64,000 nucleotides of DNA. Origin: an uncultured Oscillospiraceae bacterium. Lineage in GTDB: Bacteria > Bacillota > Clostridia > Oscillospirales > Oscillospiraceae. The DNA is taken from the NCBI GenBank assembly GCA_944385415.1, contig CALWXC010000011.1, positions 21,104-85,103 on the forward strand, in the 5' to 3' direction. The notes beneath the pieces are model-generated. The model had not been told where the DNA came from, ran no database searches, and saw nothing but the letters and a program-made list of their open reading frames with translations. Below are positions 17,069-26,052 of the stretch, one piece after another (position 1 is the stretch's first letter; each line of letters opens with the position of its first letter). The position numbers were made by a program, and so were the translations under genes.

Positions 17069-17932
17069 ATGCTGGGAGACTGTCACATCCACCTGGCATT
17101 GGACGGGTATGATTACAAGGCGGCGTTGGGCCGCCACCGGGAGGCCGTGGATGACGAACCCATCCACGCAGCCCTGGTCCGGTATCGGGAATTAGGCGTT
17201 ACCTTTCTGCGAGACGGCGGCGACAAATTTGGCGTCAGCCGCCGGGCCAAGGAGTTGGCGCCCCAATACGGCATCGATTACCGCAGCCCCATCTTCCCCA
17301 TCCACCGAAAGGGCCGTTACGGCGGTTTTATCGGTCGGGGCTACGATGATCTCACAGAGTACCGGCAGCTGGTGGCGGAAGCCAAGGCCCAGGGGGCCGA
17401 TTTCATCAAACTGATGCTATCGGGTATCATGGATTTTTCCCACTTCGGCGTCATTTCCGACGATCCCTTGCCGCCGTCGGAGGTCCACGATCTGGTGGCC
17501 ATTGCCCACGATGCGGGCTTTCCCGTCATGGCCCATGTCAACGGCGCGGACCGCATGGCGGCGGCCCTGGACGCGGGCATTGACTCTCTGGAGCACGGCG
17601 GCTATGCCAATGACGAGGTTTTGCACCAGCTGGCGGAATCCAAAACTGTCTGGGTGCCCACGCTGGTGACCATCGCCAATCTCCGGGGGGCGGGCCGGTT
17701 CCCCGAAGAGGATGTCCAGCGGTTGACGCGGCTCCATATGGACAATATTGCCGTGGCCCATCGTTATGGAGCGGTCATTGCCTTGGGCAGCGACGCCGGG
17801 GCCTGGCGGGTCCCCCACGGCAGCGGCACCGCCGATGAGCTGGCCCTGCTGACGGAGGTGCTGGGACCGGACGCCACAGAACTTTTACAAATTGGTGAAA
17901 AAATTCTCTGCCAGCGGTTTTCCTTTTGTTGA
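17069..17932 (+). CDS. Amidohydrolase family metal-dependent hydrolase
   Basis: The product is 287 residues from ATG 17069 behind AAAGGAGG. The metal site typical of the superfamily is visible: CHIH (residues 5-8), KLM (~113) for the possible carbamylated lysine, MAHVNG and LEHGGY for two later His ligands, and GSDAGAW for the aspartate. The substrate cannot be told; relatives include imidazolonepropionase and prolidase-like enzymes. It is followed after 40 bases by the beta-CASP nuclease gene on the same strand. Confidence 0.85.
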   Translation: MLGDCHIHLALDGYDYKAALGRHREAVDDEPIHAALVRYRELGVTFLRDGGDKFGVSRRAKELAPQYGIDYRSPIFPIHRKGRYGGFIGRGYDDLTEYRQLVAEAKAQGADFIKLMLSGIMDFSHFGVISDDPLPPSEVHDLVAIAHDAGFPVMAHVNGADRMAAALDAGIDSLEHGGYANDEVLHQLAESKTVWVPTLVTIANLRGAGRFPEEDVQRLTRLHMDNIAVAHRYGAVIALGSDAGAWRVPHGSGTADELALLTEVLGPDATELLQIGEKILCQRFSFC

Positions 17933-17972
17933 GGATGCATTATAATAGAGGTGCAGGAAAGGAGGAAACTCT

Positions 17973-19583
17973 ATGAAACTGACCTTTTACGGCGCGGCGC
18001 GAGCCGTCACCGGCAGCTGCCACTGCATCACCTGCAACGGCCGCAAGATTCTCATTGACTGCGGCTTGCAGCAAGGTAAAGATGAATGGGATAACAGCAA
18101 CAGTGAGTTGGAATTTGTACCAAGTCTCATCGACGATGTCATTGTCACCCACGCCCATATTGACCATACGGGCCGCCTGCCTCTGCTGGTGAAGCAGGGC
18201 TTCCGGGGCCGGATCTTCTGCACCCGTGTCACCGGGGAACTGCTGGACATCATGCTCCGCGATTCGGCCCACATCCAGGAAAGCGACGCCAACTGGAAAA
18301 ACCAGAAGGGCCGCCGTTCCGGCGCAGCTCCGGTGGAGCCCCTGTACACCCTCCAGGACGTCATGGAGACGCTGGAACTGATTGTCCCCTGTGAATATGG
18401 CCGGGAGGTCCGCATTGACGACCAGATTCACGCCCGGTTCACCGACGCGGGCCATCTGCTGGGCTCCGCCGCCATCGAGCTGTGGCTGACGGAGAACGGT
18501 TCCTCCCGCAAGGTGGTGTTCACCGGCGACCTGGGCAACACCGATCAGCCCATTATCCGGGACCCCCAGCCCATTTACGACGCGGACTATCTCGTCACGG
18601 AAAGTACCTATGGCAACCGGGAACACGATGCACAGGAGGATTACACAGCCCGTCTGGCCCAGATCATCGACGAAACCCTGGGCAACGGCGGCAATGTAGT
18701 GATTCCGTCCTTTGCCGTGGGCCGCACACAGGAACTGCTCTACAAAATCCGGGAGATGAAAGAGCAGAACATGGTTAAGAGCGTGCCCCACTTTGAAGTG
18801 GTGGTGGACAGTCCCCTGGCCAATGAGGCCACCCGCATTTATTCCGGCGACCTGCGGGGCTATCTGGACGAGGAGGCACTGGCCACCATTCGGGAACGGG
18901 ATCTGTTCACCTTCCCCGGCCTGCGGCTGATTCCCGGCGTGGAGGAGTCCCGTGCCCTGAACACGGACCCCACGCCCCGGGTCATCATCTCCGCCGCCGG
19001 TATGTGCGACGCGGGCCGGGTCCGGCACCACCTGAAACACAACCTGTGGCGGCGGGAGTGCGCGGTGGTCTTCGTGGGCTACCAGGCCGAGGGTACCCTG
19101 GGCCGTTCCCTGCTGGACGGGGTCAAGCACGTCAAGCTCTTCGGCGAGGAAATCGAGGTCAACGCCAATATCTATGTGCTCCACGGCCTGTCCTCCCACG
19201 CCGACCGCTCCCATCTGCTGGCCTGGGCGCAGAACTTTAACCCGGCTCCCCGCCATACCTTTGTGGTCCACGGACAGGACGAGGTGACGGAGGAATACGC
19301 CCAACTGTTGACAGACAACCATATTCCGGCCCATGCGCCTCTGCCCGGCGAGGTCTATGACCTGCTGGAGAATCGGGTGGTGGAAGCCGGTACGGCCCGG
19401 GTACGGCCCACGGCCACGGTCAAGACCAAACCCGTGCAGCCCGCTTCCCCGGCCTATCGCCGTTTGGAACAGATGGCCAAGGAACTGCTGCTGGCAGTCG
19501 AACACAACCGGGGCGGCTCCAACAAGGATTTGGGCAAGTTTGCCGATCAGATCAAATCCCTTATCGACAAGTGGGACAGATAA
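17973..19583 (+). CDS. Beta-CASP metallo-beta-lactamase-fold RNase (YSH1/RNA-specificity exonuclease family)
   Basis: The product is 536 residues; ATG 17973 follows AAAGGAGG. Residues ~1-200 carry the zinc motif HAHIDHTGRLP (~60), then DAGHLLGS and FTGDLG. Residues ~210-370 form the beta-CASP insert. The final RMMBL-type region has the HGLSSHADR motif (~410). The arrangement matches the single-protein YSH1-like RNases of bacteria and archaea rather than RNase J, which is longer. It probably cuts or trims RNA. The C-terminal tail beyond ~480 is charged and unique. Confidence 0.88.
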   Translation: MKLTFYGAARAVTGSCHCITCNGRKILIDCGLQQGKDEWDNSNSELEFVPSLIDDVIVTHAHIDHTGRLPLLVKQGFRGRIFCTRVTGELLDIMLRDSAHIQESDANWKNQKGRRSGAAPVEPLYTLQDVMETLELIVPCEYGREVRIDDQIHARFTDAGHLLGSAAIELWLTENGSSRKVVFTGDLGNTDQPIIRDPQPIYDADYLVTESTYGNREHDAQEDYTARLAQIIDETLGNGGNVVIPSFAVGRTQELLYKIREMKEQNMVKSVPHFEVVVDSPLANEATRIYSGDLRGYLDEEALATIRERDLFTFPGLRLIPGVEESRALNTDPTPRVIISAAGMCDAGRVRHHLKHNLWRRECAVVFVGYQAEGTLGRSLLDGVKHVKLFGEEIEVNANIYVLHGLSSHADRSHLLAWAQNFNPAPRHTFVVHGQDEVTEEYAQLLTDNHIPAHAPLPGEVYDLLENRVVEAGTARVRPTATVKTKPVQPASPAYRRLEQMAKELLLAVEHNRGGSNKDLGKFADQIKSLIDKWDR

Positions 19584-19612
19584 GCCGTCTCAGATTCTGG
19601 TATCAAACGTGC

Positions 19613-19658
19613 AAAAAGTATCGGGAATCGTCTTTCCGGCGATTCCCGATACTTTTTG
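19613..19658 (+). terminator. Terminator after beta-CASP gene
   Basis: A perfect 18-bp stem (AAAAAGTATCGGGAATCG and its complement) ends in a T run. Confidence 0.9.
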
Positions 19659-19697
19659 CTATGCAATGAAAGCGTGCGCCGCACCATGGCCGGCTGC

Positions 19698-19943
19698 TTA
19701 CTTTTTGACGTCAAAAATCCCTATGATCTTGTTGCAGTGCTCGCAATAATATGCATTGGGGATTTTTGTCTGGCCAAAAACCATGTCGCTCACATTGCTG
19801 TGTCCGATGGACTTTCCGCCTTCATAGATTAATTTGCGGAGCCCCTTTTTTTGAAACTCCCGGCGCGGCACCCACATAACTGTAATGCCACTTGCCACAA
19901 TGCCTCCTGGCTGCATCTCTGCGCCGCATACTATACATTTCAT
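19698..19943 (-). CDS. Small zinc-ribbon protein (PF20097-like)
   Basis: The product is 81 residues from ATG 19943; the alternative ATG 19979 has no ribosome site. Two CxxC pairs, CIVCGAEM at the N-terminus and CEHCNKI near the C-terminus, frame a ~60-residue beta-rich middle. This resembles the short PF20097 zinc-ribbon proteins of Clostridia, whose function is unknown. Confidence 0.75.
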   Translation of the reverse strand: MKCIVCGAEMQPGGIVASGITVMWVPRREFQKKGLRKLIYEGGKSIGHSNVSDMVFGQTKIPNAYYCEHCNKIIGIFDVKK

Positions 19944-20050
19944 AGCAACGATCCTCGTCCCTCGTTTCACAGCAGTCATTTAATCAAATATCTATTTATC
20001 TCGCCATTATAGCAGTTTGCGACGCACCTGTAAAGGGCCTCCGTGGCATA

Positions 20051-20091
20051 GAAACCCCCACCATTTCCCAGGAGGAAACAATGGGGGTTTC
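20051..20091 (-). terminator. Terminator of the met operon
   Basis: A stem of GAAACCCCCATTGTTT and partner lies just after the metQ stop on the minus strand. The U run is weak. Confidence 0.65.
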
Positions 20092-20099
20092 AATGTCTT

Positions 20100-20906
20100 T
20101 TAGAATACCGGGACCACGGCGCCGCCGTAGGTCTCCTCGATGAAGGCGCGGGTCTCGTCGGAGGTCAGGCACTCAATCAGCGCCTTGACGGCCTCGTTGT
20201 CCTCGTTGCCCTCCTTGACCACCAGCACGTTGGCATAGGTCTGAGCGCCCTCGGAATCGGCGCCCTCCGAAGCCAGGGCATCGGTGGCAGGGTTCAGACC
20301 GGCGTCCATGGCAAAGTTGGAGTTGATGACGTTGAGATCAAACTCCTCCACGGTCTTGGGCAGCATGGCGGCTTCCAGCTCGGTGAACTCCAGGTTCTTG
20401 GGGTTGGAGGTGATGTCCTTGGGTGTGGCGTTGAGACCGGCGGCGGGGTCGATCTCAATGAGACCCTGGGCAGCCAGCAGCTGCAGGGCGCGGGCCTCGT
20501 TGGTCACGTCGTTGGGCACGGCCACGGTGCCGCCGTCGGGCACTTCCTCAATGGAAGCGGACTTGCCGGGATAGATGCCCATGGGCTCATAGTGGATCTT
20601 GGCCACGCTGACCAGATGGGTGCCGTTGTCCGCGTTGAACTGCTCCAGGTAGGGGGTGTGCTGGAAGAAGTTGGCGTCTTCCTCGCCGTCCTCTACGGCG
20701 GTGTTGGGGATGATATAGTCACTGTACTCGGTGACTTCCAGGGTGTAGCCCTTCTCTTTCATCATATCTTTGCAGGCGTTGAGAATTTCGGCGTGGGGCA
20801 CGGCGGTGGCAGCCACCTTCAAGGTGGTGTCGTCCTTCTTGGCGCCGCAGGCGCCCAGGGTTGCCACCAGACCGACGGCCAGCAGCGTTGCGATCAGCTT
20901 TTTCAT
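20100..20906 (-). CDS. metQ: MetQ/NlpA methionine-binding lipoprotein
   Basis: The product is 268 residues with a lipoprotein signal (LIATLLAVGLVATLGACGAK; Cys ~20). The NlpA fold shows in AATAVPHAEILN, YIIPNTAVEDGEEDANFFQHTPYLEQFN and AMLPKTVEEFDLNVINSNFAMDAGL. It captures methionine outside the membrane for the MetNI transporter encoded just upstream. ATG 20906 follows AAAGGAGGAAC. It is the last gene of metN-metI-metQ, all downstream of a methionine T-box. Confidence 0.95.
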   Translation of the reverse strand: MKKLIATLLAVGLVATLGACGAKKDDTTLKVAATAVPHAEILNACKDMMKEKGYTLEVTEYSDYIIPNTAVEDGEEDANFFQHTPYLEQFNADNGTHLVSVAKIHYEPMGIYPGKSASIEEVPDGGTVAVPNDVTNEARALQLLAAQGLIEIDPAAGLNATPKDITSNPKNLEFTELEAAMLPKTVEEFDLNVINSNFAMDAGLNPATDALASEGADSEGAQTYANVLVVKEGNEDNEAVKALIECLTSDETRAFIEETYGGAVVPVF

Positions 20907-20928
20907 TTTCAGGTTCCTCCTTTAATTT

Positions 20929-21597
20929 TCAGCGAAGTCTCTTATCCAGCTTTCTGGAAAGCCAGCTGAACAGCGATTGTACGACCTGGACCATGACGAT
21001 GATCAAAAGCACCGTGGTCAGCAAAACCGGGGGTACGCTGCGGACATAACCGTACCGCACAGCCAGGTCACCCAGTCCCCCCGCGCCAACCGTACCGGCA
21101 ATGGTCGTATAGGCGATGATGGTGACAATGGAAATGGACGCGCCCAAAATCAGGGAAGGCCGGGCCTCGGGTAAATAAACCTTGCGGACAATCTGCCATA
21201 TGGACGCACCCATGGATTGGGCCGCTTCCACCACACCGCCGTCCACTTCCGACAGGGACGACTCCACCATCCGGGCGATAAAGGGGGCGGCGGAGATCAC
21301 CAGGGGCGGAATGGCACCGCGAACGCCGATTTTCGTACCCACAAGAAATTTTGTGAAATCCAGCAGCAAAATCATCAGGATAATAAAGGGAATGGAACGG
21401 CCGATGTTGATGATCCAGCCCACAATGCGATTGCACCAGGGACGTTCCCAGATGCCGCCGGGGCGGGTGACAATCAGCAGCACGCCCAGGGGCAAGCCGA
21501 TAATATAGGCAAAGATGGTGGAAGCCACCACCATGATGGTGGTATCCCGGAGACCTTCCAGAATCAGTCCGCCGTATTCATTCCAAAATTCAGCCAT
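20929..21597 (-). CDS. metI: MetI methionine ABC transporter permease
   Basis: The product is 222 residues with five hydrophobic helices and the EAA coupling loop (EVDGGVVEAAQSMGASIWQIVRKVYLPEA, ~130-160) that docks on MetN. The C-terminal segment (TIAGTVGAGGLGDLAVRYGY) is characteristic of MetI. Its start overlaps the end of metN by 8 bases, so translation is probably coupled. Confidence 0.95.
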   Translation of the reverse strand: MAEFWNEYGGLILEGLRDTTIMVVASTIFAYIIGLPLGVLLIVTRPGGIWERPWCNRIVGWIINIGRSIPFIILMILLLDFTKFLVGTKIGVRGAIPPLVISAAPFIARMVESSLSEVDGGVVEAAQSMGASIWQIVRKVYLPEARPSLILGASISIVTIIAYTTIAGTVGAGGLGDLAVRYGYVRSVPPVLLTTVLLIIVMVQVVQSLFSWLSRKLDKRLR

Positions 21598-22603
21598 GGT
21601 CCGGCACCTCCTCCATGGTCACGTTGGGTTGGGATTGAATATAGTTTACTGCCTTGGCGGCTTCTGCGGGGTCCTGGGGCAGACCCAGCAGCATAGTACC
21701 GAAGGCCTTGCCGTCGATGTTGCGGGTATCCGCGCCGAGAATATTGACCTTCACGCCGCAGTCGATGGCCAGGGACGCAATGAGGGGCTCATACGAGGAA
21801 CCACCATTGAACGCGATGCGGATGACGCGGGATTCCCGCAGGGCTTCCAGCTTGACGCCGCCGGGATACACCAGCTGGCGGCCGATTTCCGACTGAGGAT
21901 TGGCGAAGATCTCCGCCACCTCCCCCTGTTCGGCCACCACACCACCGCTGAGGATGGCCACCCGGTGGCAAATGCGCTCCACCACTTTCATCTCATGGGT
22001 GATAATGACCACAGTGACGCCCAGCTTCTGGTTCAGGTCCTTGAGCAGCTCCAGAATGGACAACGTCGTGGTGGGGTCCAGGGCCGAGGTGGCCTCGTCG
22101 CACAGCAGTACCTTGGGGTCTGTGGCCAAGGCTCTGGCAATGGCAATGCGCTGTTTCTGGCCGCCGGACATCTGGGCCGGGTAGGCATTTTCCCGGTCAC
22201 CCAGCCCCACCACTTCCAGCAGCTCCCGGGCCTTCTTCCGGGCCTGTGCCTTGGGCACGCCCGTCAGCTCCAGGGGAAAACAGATATTGTCCAAGGCCGT
22301 CCGCTGCATCAGCAGATTAAATCCCTGAAAGATCATGCCGATGGACTGGCGTGCCTTGCGCAGCTGCCGGTCCGTGAGCTGGGTCAGCTCCTGGCCGTCC
22401 ACCACCACGCTGCCGGCAGTGGGCCGCTCCAGCAGATTCATGCAGCGGACCAGCGTACTTTTACCGGCGCCGGACAGGCCGATGATGCCGAAAATCTCTC
22501 CTTTTTGAATGTTCAGTGAAATGTGCTCCAGGGCGTGGACGGCGTCCGCCCCCTGGCCGAAGGTCTTGGTCAGGTCTCGAATCTGAATGATCGGTTCTGC
22601 CAT
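21590..22603 (-). CDS. metN: MetN methionine ABC transporter ATP-binding protein
   Basis: The product is 337 residues from ATG 22603 behind AAAGGAGCG. The longer open frame to 22903 runs through the T-box and is not coding. Motifs: Walker A GLSGAGKST (~38), signature MSGGQKQRIAIARAL (~140), Walker B KVLLCDEATSALD (~160), switch HEMKVV. The C-terminal ~90 residues form the ACT-like NIL domain (YEPLIASLAIDCGVKVNILGADTRNI) that senses methionine and inhibits transport. It forms a complex with MetI and MetQ. Confidence 0.96.
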   Translation of the reverse strand: MAEPIIQIRDLTKTFGQGADAVHALEHISLNIQKGEIFGIIGLSGAGKSTLVRCMNLLERPTAGSVVVDGQELTQLTDRQLRKARQSIGMIFQGFNLLMQRTALDNICFPLELTGVPKAQARKKARELLEVVGLGDRENAYPAQMSGGQKQRIAIARALATDPKVLLCDEATSALDPTTTLSILELLKDLNQKLGVTVVIITHEMKVVERICHRVAILSGGVVAEQGEVAEIFANPQSEIGRQLVYPGGVKLEALRESRVIRIAFNGGSSYEPLIASLAIDCGVKVNILGADTRNIDGKAFGTMLLGLPQDPAEAAKAVNYIQSQPNVTMEEVPDHG

Positions 22604-22623
22604 GGACCAACCGCTCCTTTCCT

Positions 22624-22960
22624 TGTCAAACTGTCGTATGGGCATAAAAAAACGCCCCTGATCTTCGATCAAGGACGACAGACTACTCCACCGTGGTACC
22701 ACCTTGGTTCGCCGCTGCCTCACGGAAACGGCCTTACAGCGTACTGACATACGCCTGCGCGATGACGGGCGCTCCCGTCGCAGCCTATACCATAGCGGTA
22801 GTCGGTGCGCAGCTCCGGAACCATGTTCAGCACAGCGTGCCGTGCCCCCTCTCACCTGCCAGGGCTCTCTTGGACGGTCGGTTTGGCTTACTCTTTCCTT
22901 CATTGCCTTTCAGCTATGAAATTGGTAGTCATAGTATACGACACCGACCGGACGCCGTCA
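22624..22960 (-). promoter_or_regulatory. T-box leader (methionine-specific) of metNIQ
   Basis: On the minus strand the leader contains the T-box bulge AAGGTGGTACCACGG (22704-22690), an upstream Stem I with AGAGTA and GGTGAGAG elements, and a likely specifier codon ATG at 22824-22822 following GAAC. A terminator stem (CGTCCTTGATC/GATCAGGGGCG) and seven T end the leader before metN. Uncharged tRNA-Met would stabilise the antiterminator and turn on uptake. The specifier is read by eye. Confidence 0.9.
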
Positions 22961-23133
22961 ACGGTTATTTTCCATGAAAGCCACAATTTTTTCAGAAAAC
23001 CTTCGGCTACTCCGCACAAACCGGCCCCGAATTTCTCCCATTGACAACCATACCCCCATGGTTTACAATAGGAAAAATACTTCAATGCTAAAATTCGGTA
23101 AAGCAATCCACGACGGGTCCCGACGGCTTCGGC

Positions 23134-23162
23134 TTGACCTGGCCTGCAAAAAGGACTAAAAT
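23134..23162 (+). promoter_or_regulatory. Sigma-A promoter of ilvE
   Basis: TTGACC (23134-23139), a 17-base spacer and TAAAAT (23157-23162) stand ~75 bases before the ilvE start. Confidence 0.7.
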
Positions 23163-23236
23163 AAGAGGAGTATTGAAGATACCGAAAGAAAGAATGAACC
23201 GGCGGCCCCATGGGCCCCGGCGGAAAGGAAGACACC

Positions 23237-24310
23237 ATGAGCAACATCAAAATTACCAGAACGACGACTCCCAAGGCAAAGCCCGATCAGAACCATCTGG
23301 GCTTCGGCAAATACTATACCGACCACATGCTGCGCATCGACTACACCGCCGGTATCGGCTGGCATGACGCCCGCATTGAGCCCTTCGGCAATCTGGAGAT
23401 TCATCCGGCCGCCGTGGTGCTCCACTACGGCACCGAGATTTTTGAGGGCCTCAAGGCCTACCGCCGCCCCGACGGCAAGGTGCAGATGTTCCGCCCCATG
23501 GAGAACATTCGCCGCATGAACAACTCCGCCCGCCGCATGTGCCTGCCCACCATGGACGAGGATCTGGCATTGGAGAGCCTGCTGCTCTTTGTGGAGCTGG
23601 AAGAGGATTGGGTCCCCTCCGCCCCCGGTACCTCCCTGTATCTGCGGCCCTTTATGATCGCCACGGAGCCCAATCTGGCGGTCCATACGGCCAAGGAGAT
23701 ATCCTATCTGGTCATCGCCTCTCCTGTGGCCAGCTATTTCCCCGAGGGCCTCAAGCCTGTCAAGATCATGATTGAGGACGAGGACGTCCGCGCTGTCCGC
23801 GGCGGCACCGGCGAGGCCAAGTGCGGCGGCAACTACGCGGCGGCCACCCGTGCCGGCGACCGGGCCGAGACCAAGGGCTATTCTCAGGTTCTGTGGCTGG
23901 ACGGCGTCGAGCGGAAGTACATCGAGGAAGTGGGCGCCATGAACGTCATGTTCAAGATTGGCGACGAAATCGTGACTCCCAAGCTCACCGGCTCCATTCT
24001 GCCGGGCATCACCCGCAAGAGCGCCATTGAGCTGCTGGCCAGCCAGGGCATCACCGTGTCCGAGCGTCTCCTGAGCGTGGACGAGCTCATCGGCGCAGCC
24101 AAGGACGGCACATTGGACGAGGCCTGGGGCATCGGCACCGCCGCCATCATCTCCCCCATCGGCGTTCTGGGTTATCAGGGTGTGGATTACACCATCCACA
24201 ACGGCGAAATTGGCCCCTTCGCCCAGAAGCTGTATGACGATCTCTCTGGCATCCAGTGGGGCAAGACCGAGGACCCCTTCGGCTGGACCTTCCCCATCGA
24301 CCAGCAGTAA
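23237..24310 (+). CDS. ilvE: Branched-chain amino acid aminotransferase
   Basis: The product is 357 residues; ATG 23237 follows GGAAAGGAAG. It is a fold-type IV PLP enzyme: YGTEIFEGLKAYRRPDGKVQMFRP near residue 65, the Schiff-base lysine in RAETKGYSQVLWLDG (~203), and SGNALL-like SILPGITRKS (~255) for cofactor phosphate. Length and order match BCAT enzymes of the IlvE eukaryote-like subgroup, which make Leu, Ile and Val from their 2-oxo acids. It is a single gene between a promoter and a strong terminator. Confidence 0.95.
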   Translation: MSNIKITRTTTPKAKPDQNHLGFGKYYTDHMLRIDYTAGIGWHDARIEPFGNLEIHPAAVVLHYGTEIFEGLKAYRRPDGKVQMFRPMENIRRMNNSARRMCLPTMDEDLALESLLLFVELEEDWVPSAPGTSLYLRPFMIATEPNLAVHTAKEISYLVIASPVASYFPEGLKPVKIMIEDEDVRAVRGGTGEAKCGGNYAAATRAGDRAETKGYSQVLWLDGVERKYIEEVGAMNVMFKIGDEIVTPKLTGSILPGITRKSAIELLASQGITVSERLLSVDELIGAAKDGTLDEAWGIGTAAIISPIGVLGYQGVDYTIHNGEIGPFAQKLYDDLSGIQWGKTEDPFGWTFPIDQQ

Positions 24311-24319
24311 CATTACATA

Positions 24320-24366
24320 GCAGCAACGCCGCGTTGTCATAAGACAACGCGGCGTTGCTGTTGTAT
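24320..24366. terminator. Bidirectional terminator between ilvE and the SpoU methyltransferase gene
   Basis: A perfect 17-bp stem (AGCAACGCCGCGTTGTC and complement, loop ATAA) lies between convergent genes. T/A tracts are short. Confidence 0.85.
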
Positions 24367-24370
24367 CCGT

Positions 24371-25189
24371 TTATCTGGCCCGCAGCTCCCAAAAGGCCAC
24401 GGACCCAGCAGCGGCCACATTGAGGGAATCCACGCCGTGCTGCATGGGGATGCAGGCCGTGTACTCACAGGCAGCAATGGTGTCATGGGCCAGGCCGTCC
24501 CCCTCGGTACCCAGAACAATGGCCAGCTTGTCCTGTTCTTTCAGAATCGGGGCATCAATGGACAAGGCCCGGTCATCCAGCGCCATAGCCACGGTGGCAA
24601 AGCCCAACTGGTGGAGGCGGGACAGACCCGGCTCCGGCCAGCCCATCTCCAGGCGGGTCCAGGGAATCTGAAACACGGTACCCATGCTGACCCGGACAGC
24701 CCGCCGGTTCAGCGGGTCACAGCAGGTGGGGCTTAACAGGATACCGTCCATACCCAGAGCCGCCGCCGCCCGGAATAACGCGCCCACATTGGTGGTGTCC
24801 ACAATGCCCTCCAGCACTGCCAGCCGCCGGGCCCCGTTGCAGACCTCCTCCACAGTGGGCTGGGGTTTTCGGCCCATGGCACAGAGAACGCCCCGTGTCA
24901 GGGCATAGCCCGTCAGCGACGCCAGGACCTCCCGCGCCCCGGTATAGACCGGAATATCCCCGCAGCGGTCGATGATGGCCCGTCCCTGGCCCTCCAGATG
25001 GCGGTGCTCCATCAGCAGCGCTTTCGGCTCGTAGCCCGCGTCCAGAGCCGTACCGATGACCTTGGGGCTCTCCGCGATCAACAGCCCCCGTTCCGGCTCC
25101 AGCCGGTTCCGCAGCTGGGCCTCTGTCAGCCGGGTAAAGGCCGCCAGTTCCGGAATGTTGATATCGGTTACTTCGATGATTTGGGCCAT
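24371..25189 (-). CDS. SpoU/TrmH family RNA 2'-O-methyltransferase
   Basis: The product is 272 residues from ATG 25189 behind GAGAGGG. The C-terminal ~150 residues form the SPOUT knot with its three motifs: DTTNVGALFRAAAALGMDGILLSPTCCDPLNRRAVRVSMG, IVLGTEGDGL and IPMQHGVDSLNVAAAGSVAFWELR. The N-terminal ~100 residues resemble the L30e-like substrate-binding domain of TrmH/RlmB relatives. The target (tRNA or 23S rRNA) is not known. Confidence 0.92.
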   Translation of the reverse strand: MAQIIEVTDINIPELAAFTRLTEAQLRNRLEPERGLLIAESPKVIGTALDAGYEPKALLMEHRHLEGQGRAIIDRCGDIPVYTGAREVLASLTGYALTRGVLCAMGRKPQPTVEEVCNGARRLAVLEGIVDTTNVGALFRAAAALGMDGILLSPTCCDPLNRRAVRVSMGTVFQIPWTRLEMGWPEPGLSRLHQLGFATVAMALDDRALSIDAPILKEQDKLAIVLGTEGDGLAHDTIAACEYTACIPMQHGVDSLNVAAAGSVAFWELRAR

Positions 25190-25297
25190 ATGTGCGCACC
25201 CTCTCCTGTGAATTTCTCCCTTGATGATAGCAAAGGCCGCTTTTTCTGTCAACGTCCCTTCTGTCCCCACTGCGGAAAGCGGATTCTGGATTGACGG

Positions 25298-25879
25298 TTA
25301 CACATTGGCCCGCACGACTTTACAGGGATTGCCAACGGCAATGACATTGTCCGGAATATCCTTTGTGACCACGCTGCCCGCTCCAATGACCACATTGTTC
25401 CCGATTTTCACACCGGGCAGCAGGATTGCGCCGCCAATCCATACGTTGTTGCCAATATGGACGGGCGCCGTCCGCGTTTTACAAAATTCAAAGGTTCCAT
25501 CTGGTTTTGGTTCGCCAAACCGTTCCGATGCGTTGGTGGGATGAAATGCAGTATAGATCTGCACATTGGGCCCAATCAGGGCGTTGTCCCCGATGACAAT
25601 TGCATTGTCATCCAGAAAGGTACAGTTCATGTTGACTTCACAGTTATTGCCAAAGTAGATGTTATTTCCATAATCTACATAAAAGGGCGGAGTAATCCAT
25701 AAGTTTTTCCCCCGTCCTCCCAGCAGTTGGTCCAAAACCCGCTCTTTGCCCTCCAGGTCCTCCGATTGCAGCCCATTGTACTGCAAAATCAAATTTTTTG
25801 CCTTGTGCCATTGGGTCAGCAACTCCTGGTCTCCACAGTCGTACAGCTCTCCTGCCAGCATTTTTTCTCGTTCTGTCAT
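25298..25879 (-). CDS. Sugar O-acetyltransferase (maltose/galactoside acetyltransferase family)
   Basis: The product is 193 residues; ATG 25879 (MTEREKMLAGELYD) is the family start. The N-terminal Mac domain is followed by left-handed hexapeptide repeats (NIYFGNNCEVNMNCTFLDDNAIVIGDNALIGPNVQIYTAFHP; the His is the usual catalytic base) and the closing VVIGAGSVVTKDIPDNVIAVGNPCKVVR. It transfers acetyl from acetyl-CoA to a sugar or oligosaccharide and is probably a trimer. It is a single gene with no obvious partner. Confidence 0.93.
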   Translation of the reverse strand: MTEREKMLAGELYDCGDQELLTQWHKAKNLILQYNGLQSEDLEGKERVLDQLLGGRGKNLWITPPFYVDYGNNIYFGNNCEVNMNCTFLDDNAIVIGDNALIGPNVQIYTAFHPTNASERFGEPKPDGTFEFCKTRTAPVHIGNNVWIGGAILLPGVKIGNNVVIGAGSVVTKDIPDNVIAVGNPCKVVRANV

Positions 25880-25977
25880 ATGGGATTGCATTCCTTTCTG
25901 TTTGATTTTTCCGATGGGATGGAAGTCTCTCCACACGTCGGACCCCATCCCCATGGGAGAAGTCCATGCCAATATAC

Positions 25978-26009
25978 AAAAACGGAGCGCCGGGGCGCTC
26001 CGTTTTTGC
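25978..26009 (-). terminator. Terminator after the SLH protein gene
   Basis: The stem AAAAACGGAGCGCC/GGCGCTCCGTTTTT with a short loop lies after the stop at 26053 on the minus strand. Confidence 0.85.
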
Positions 26010-26052
26010 CCCCTGTGAGGGGATGTATCTTGGGGAGTGAGGGAAGCAGAAG

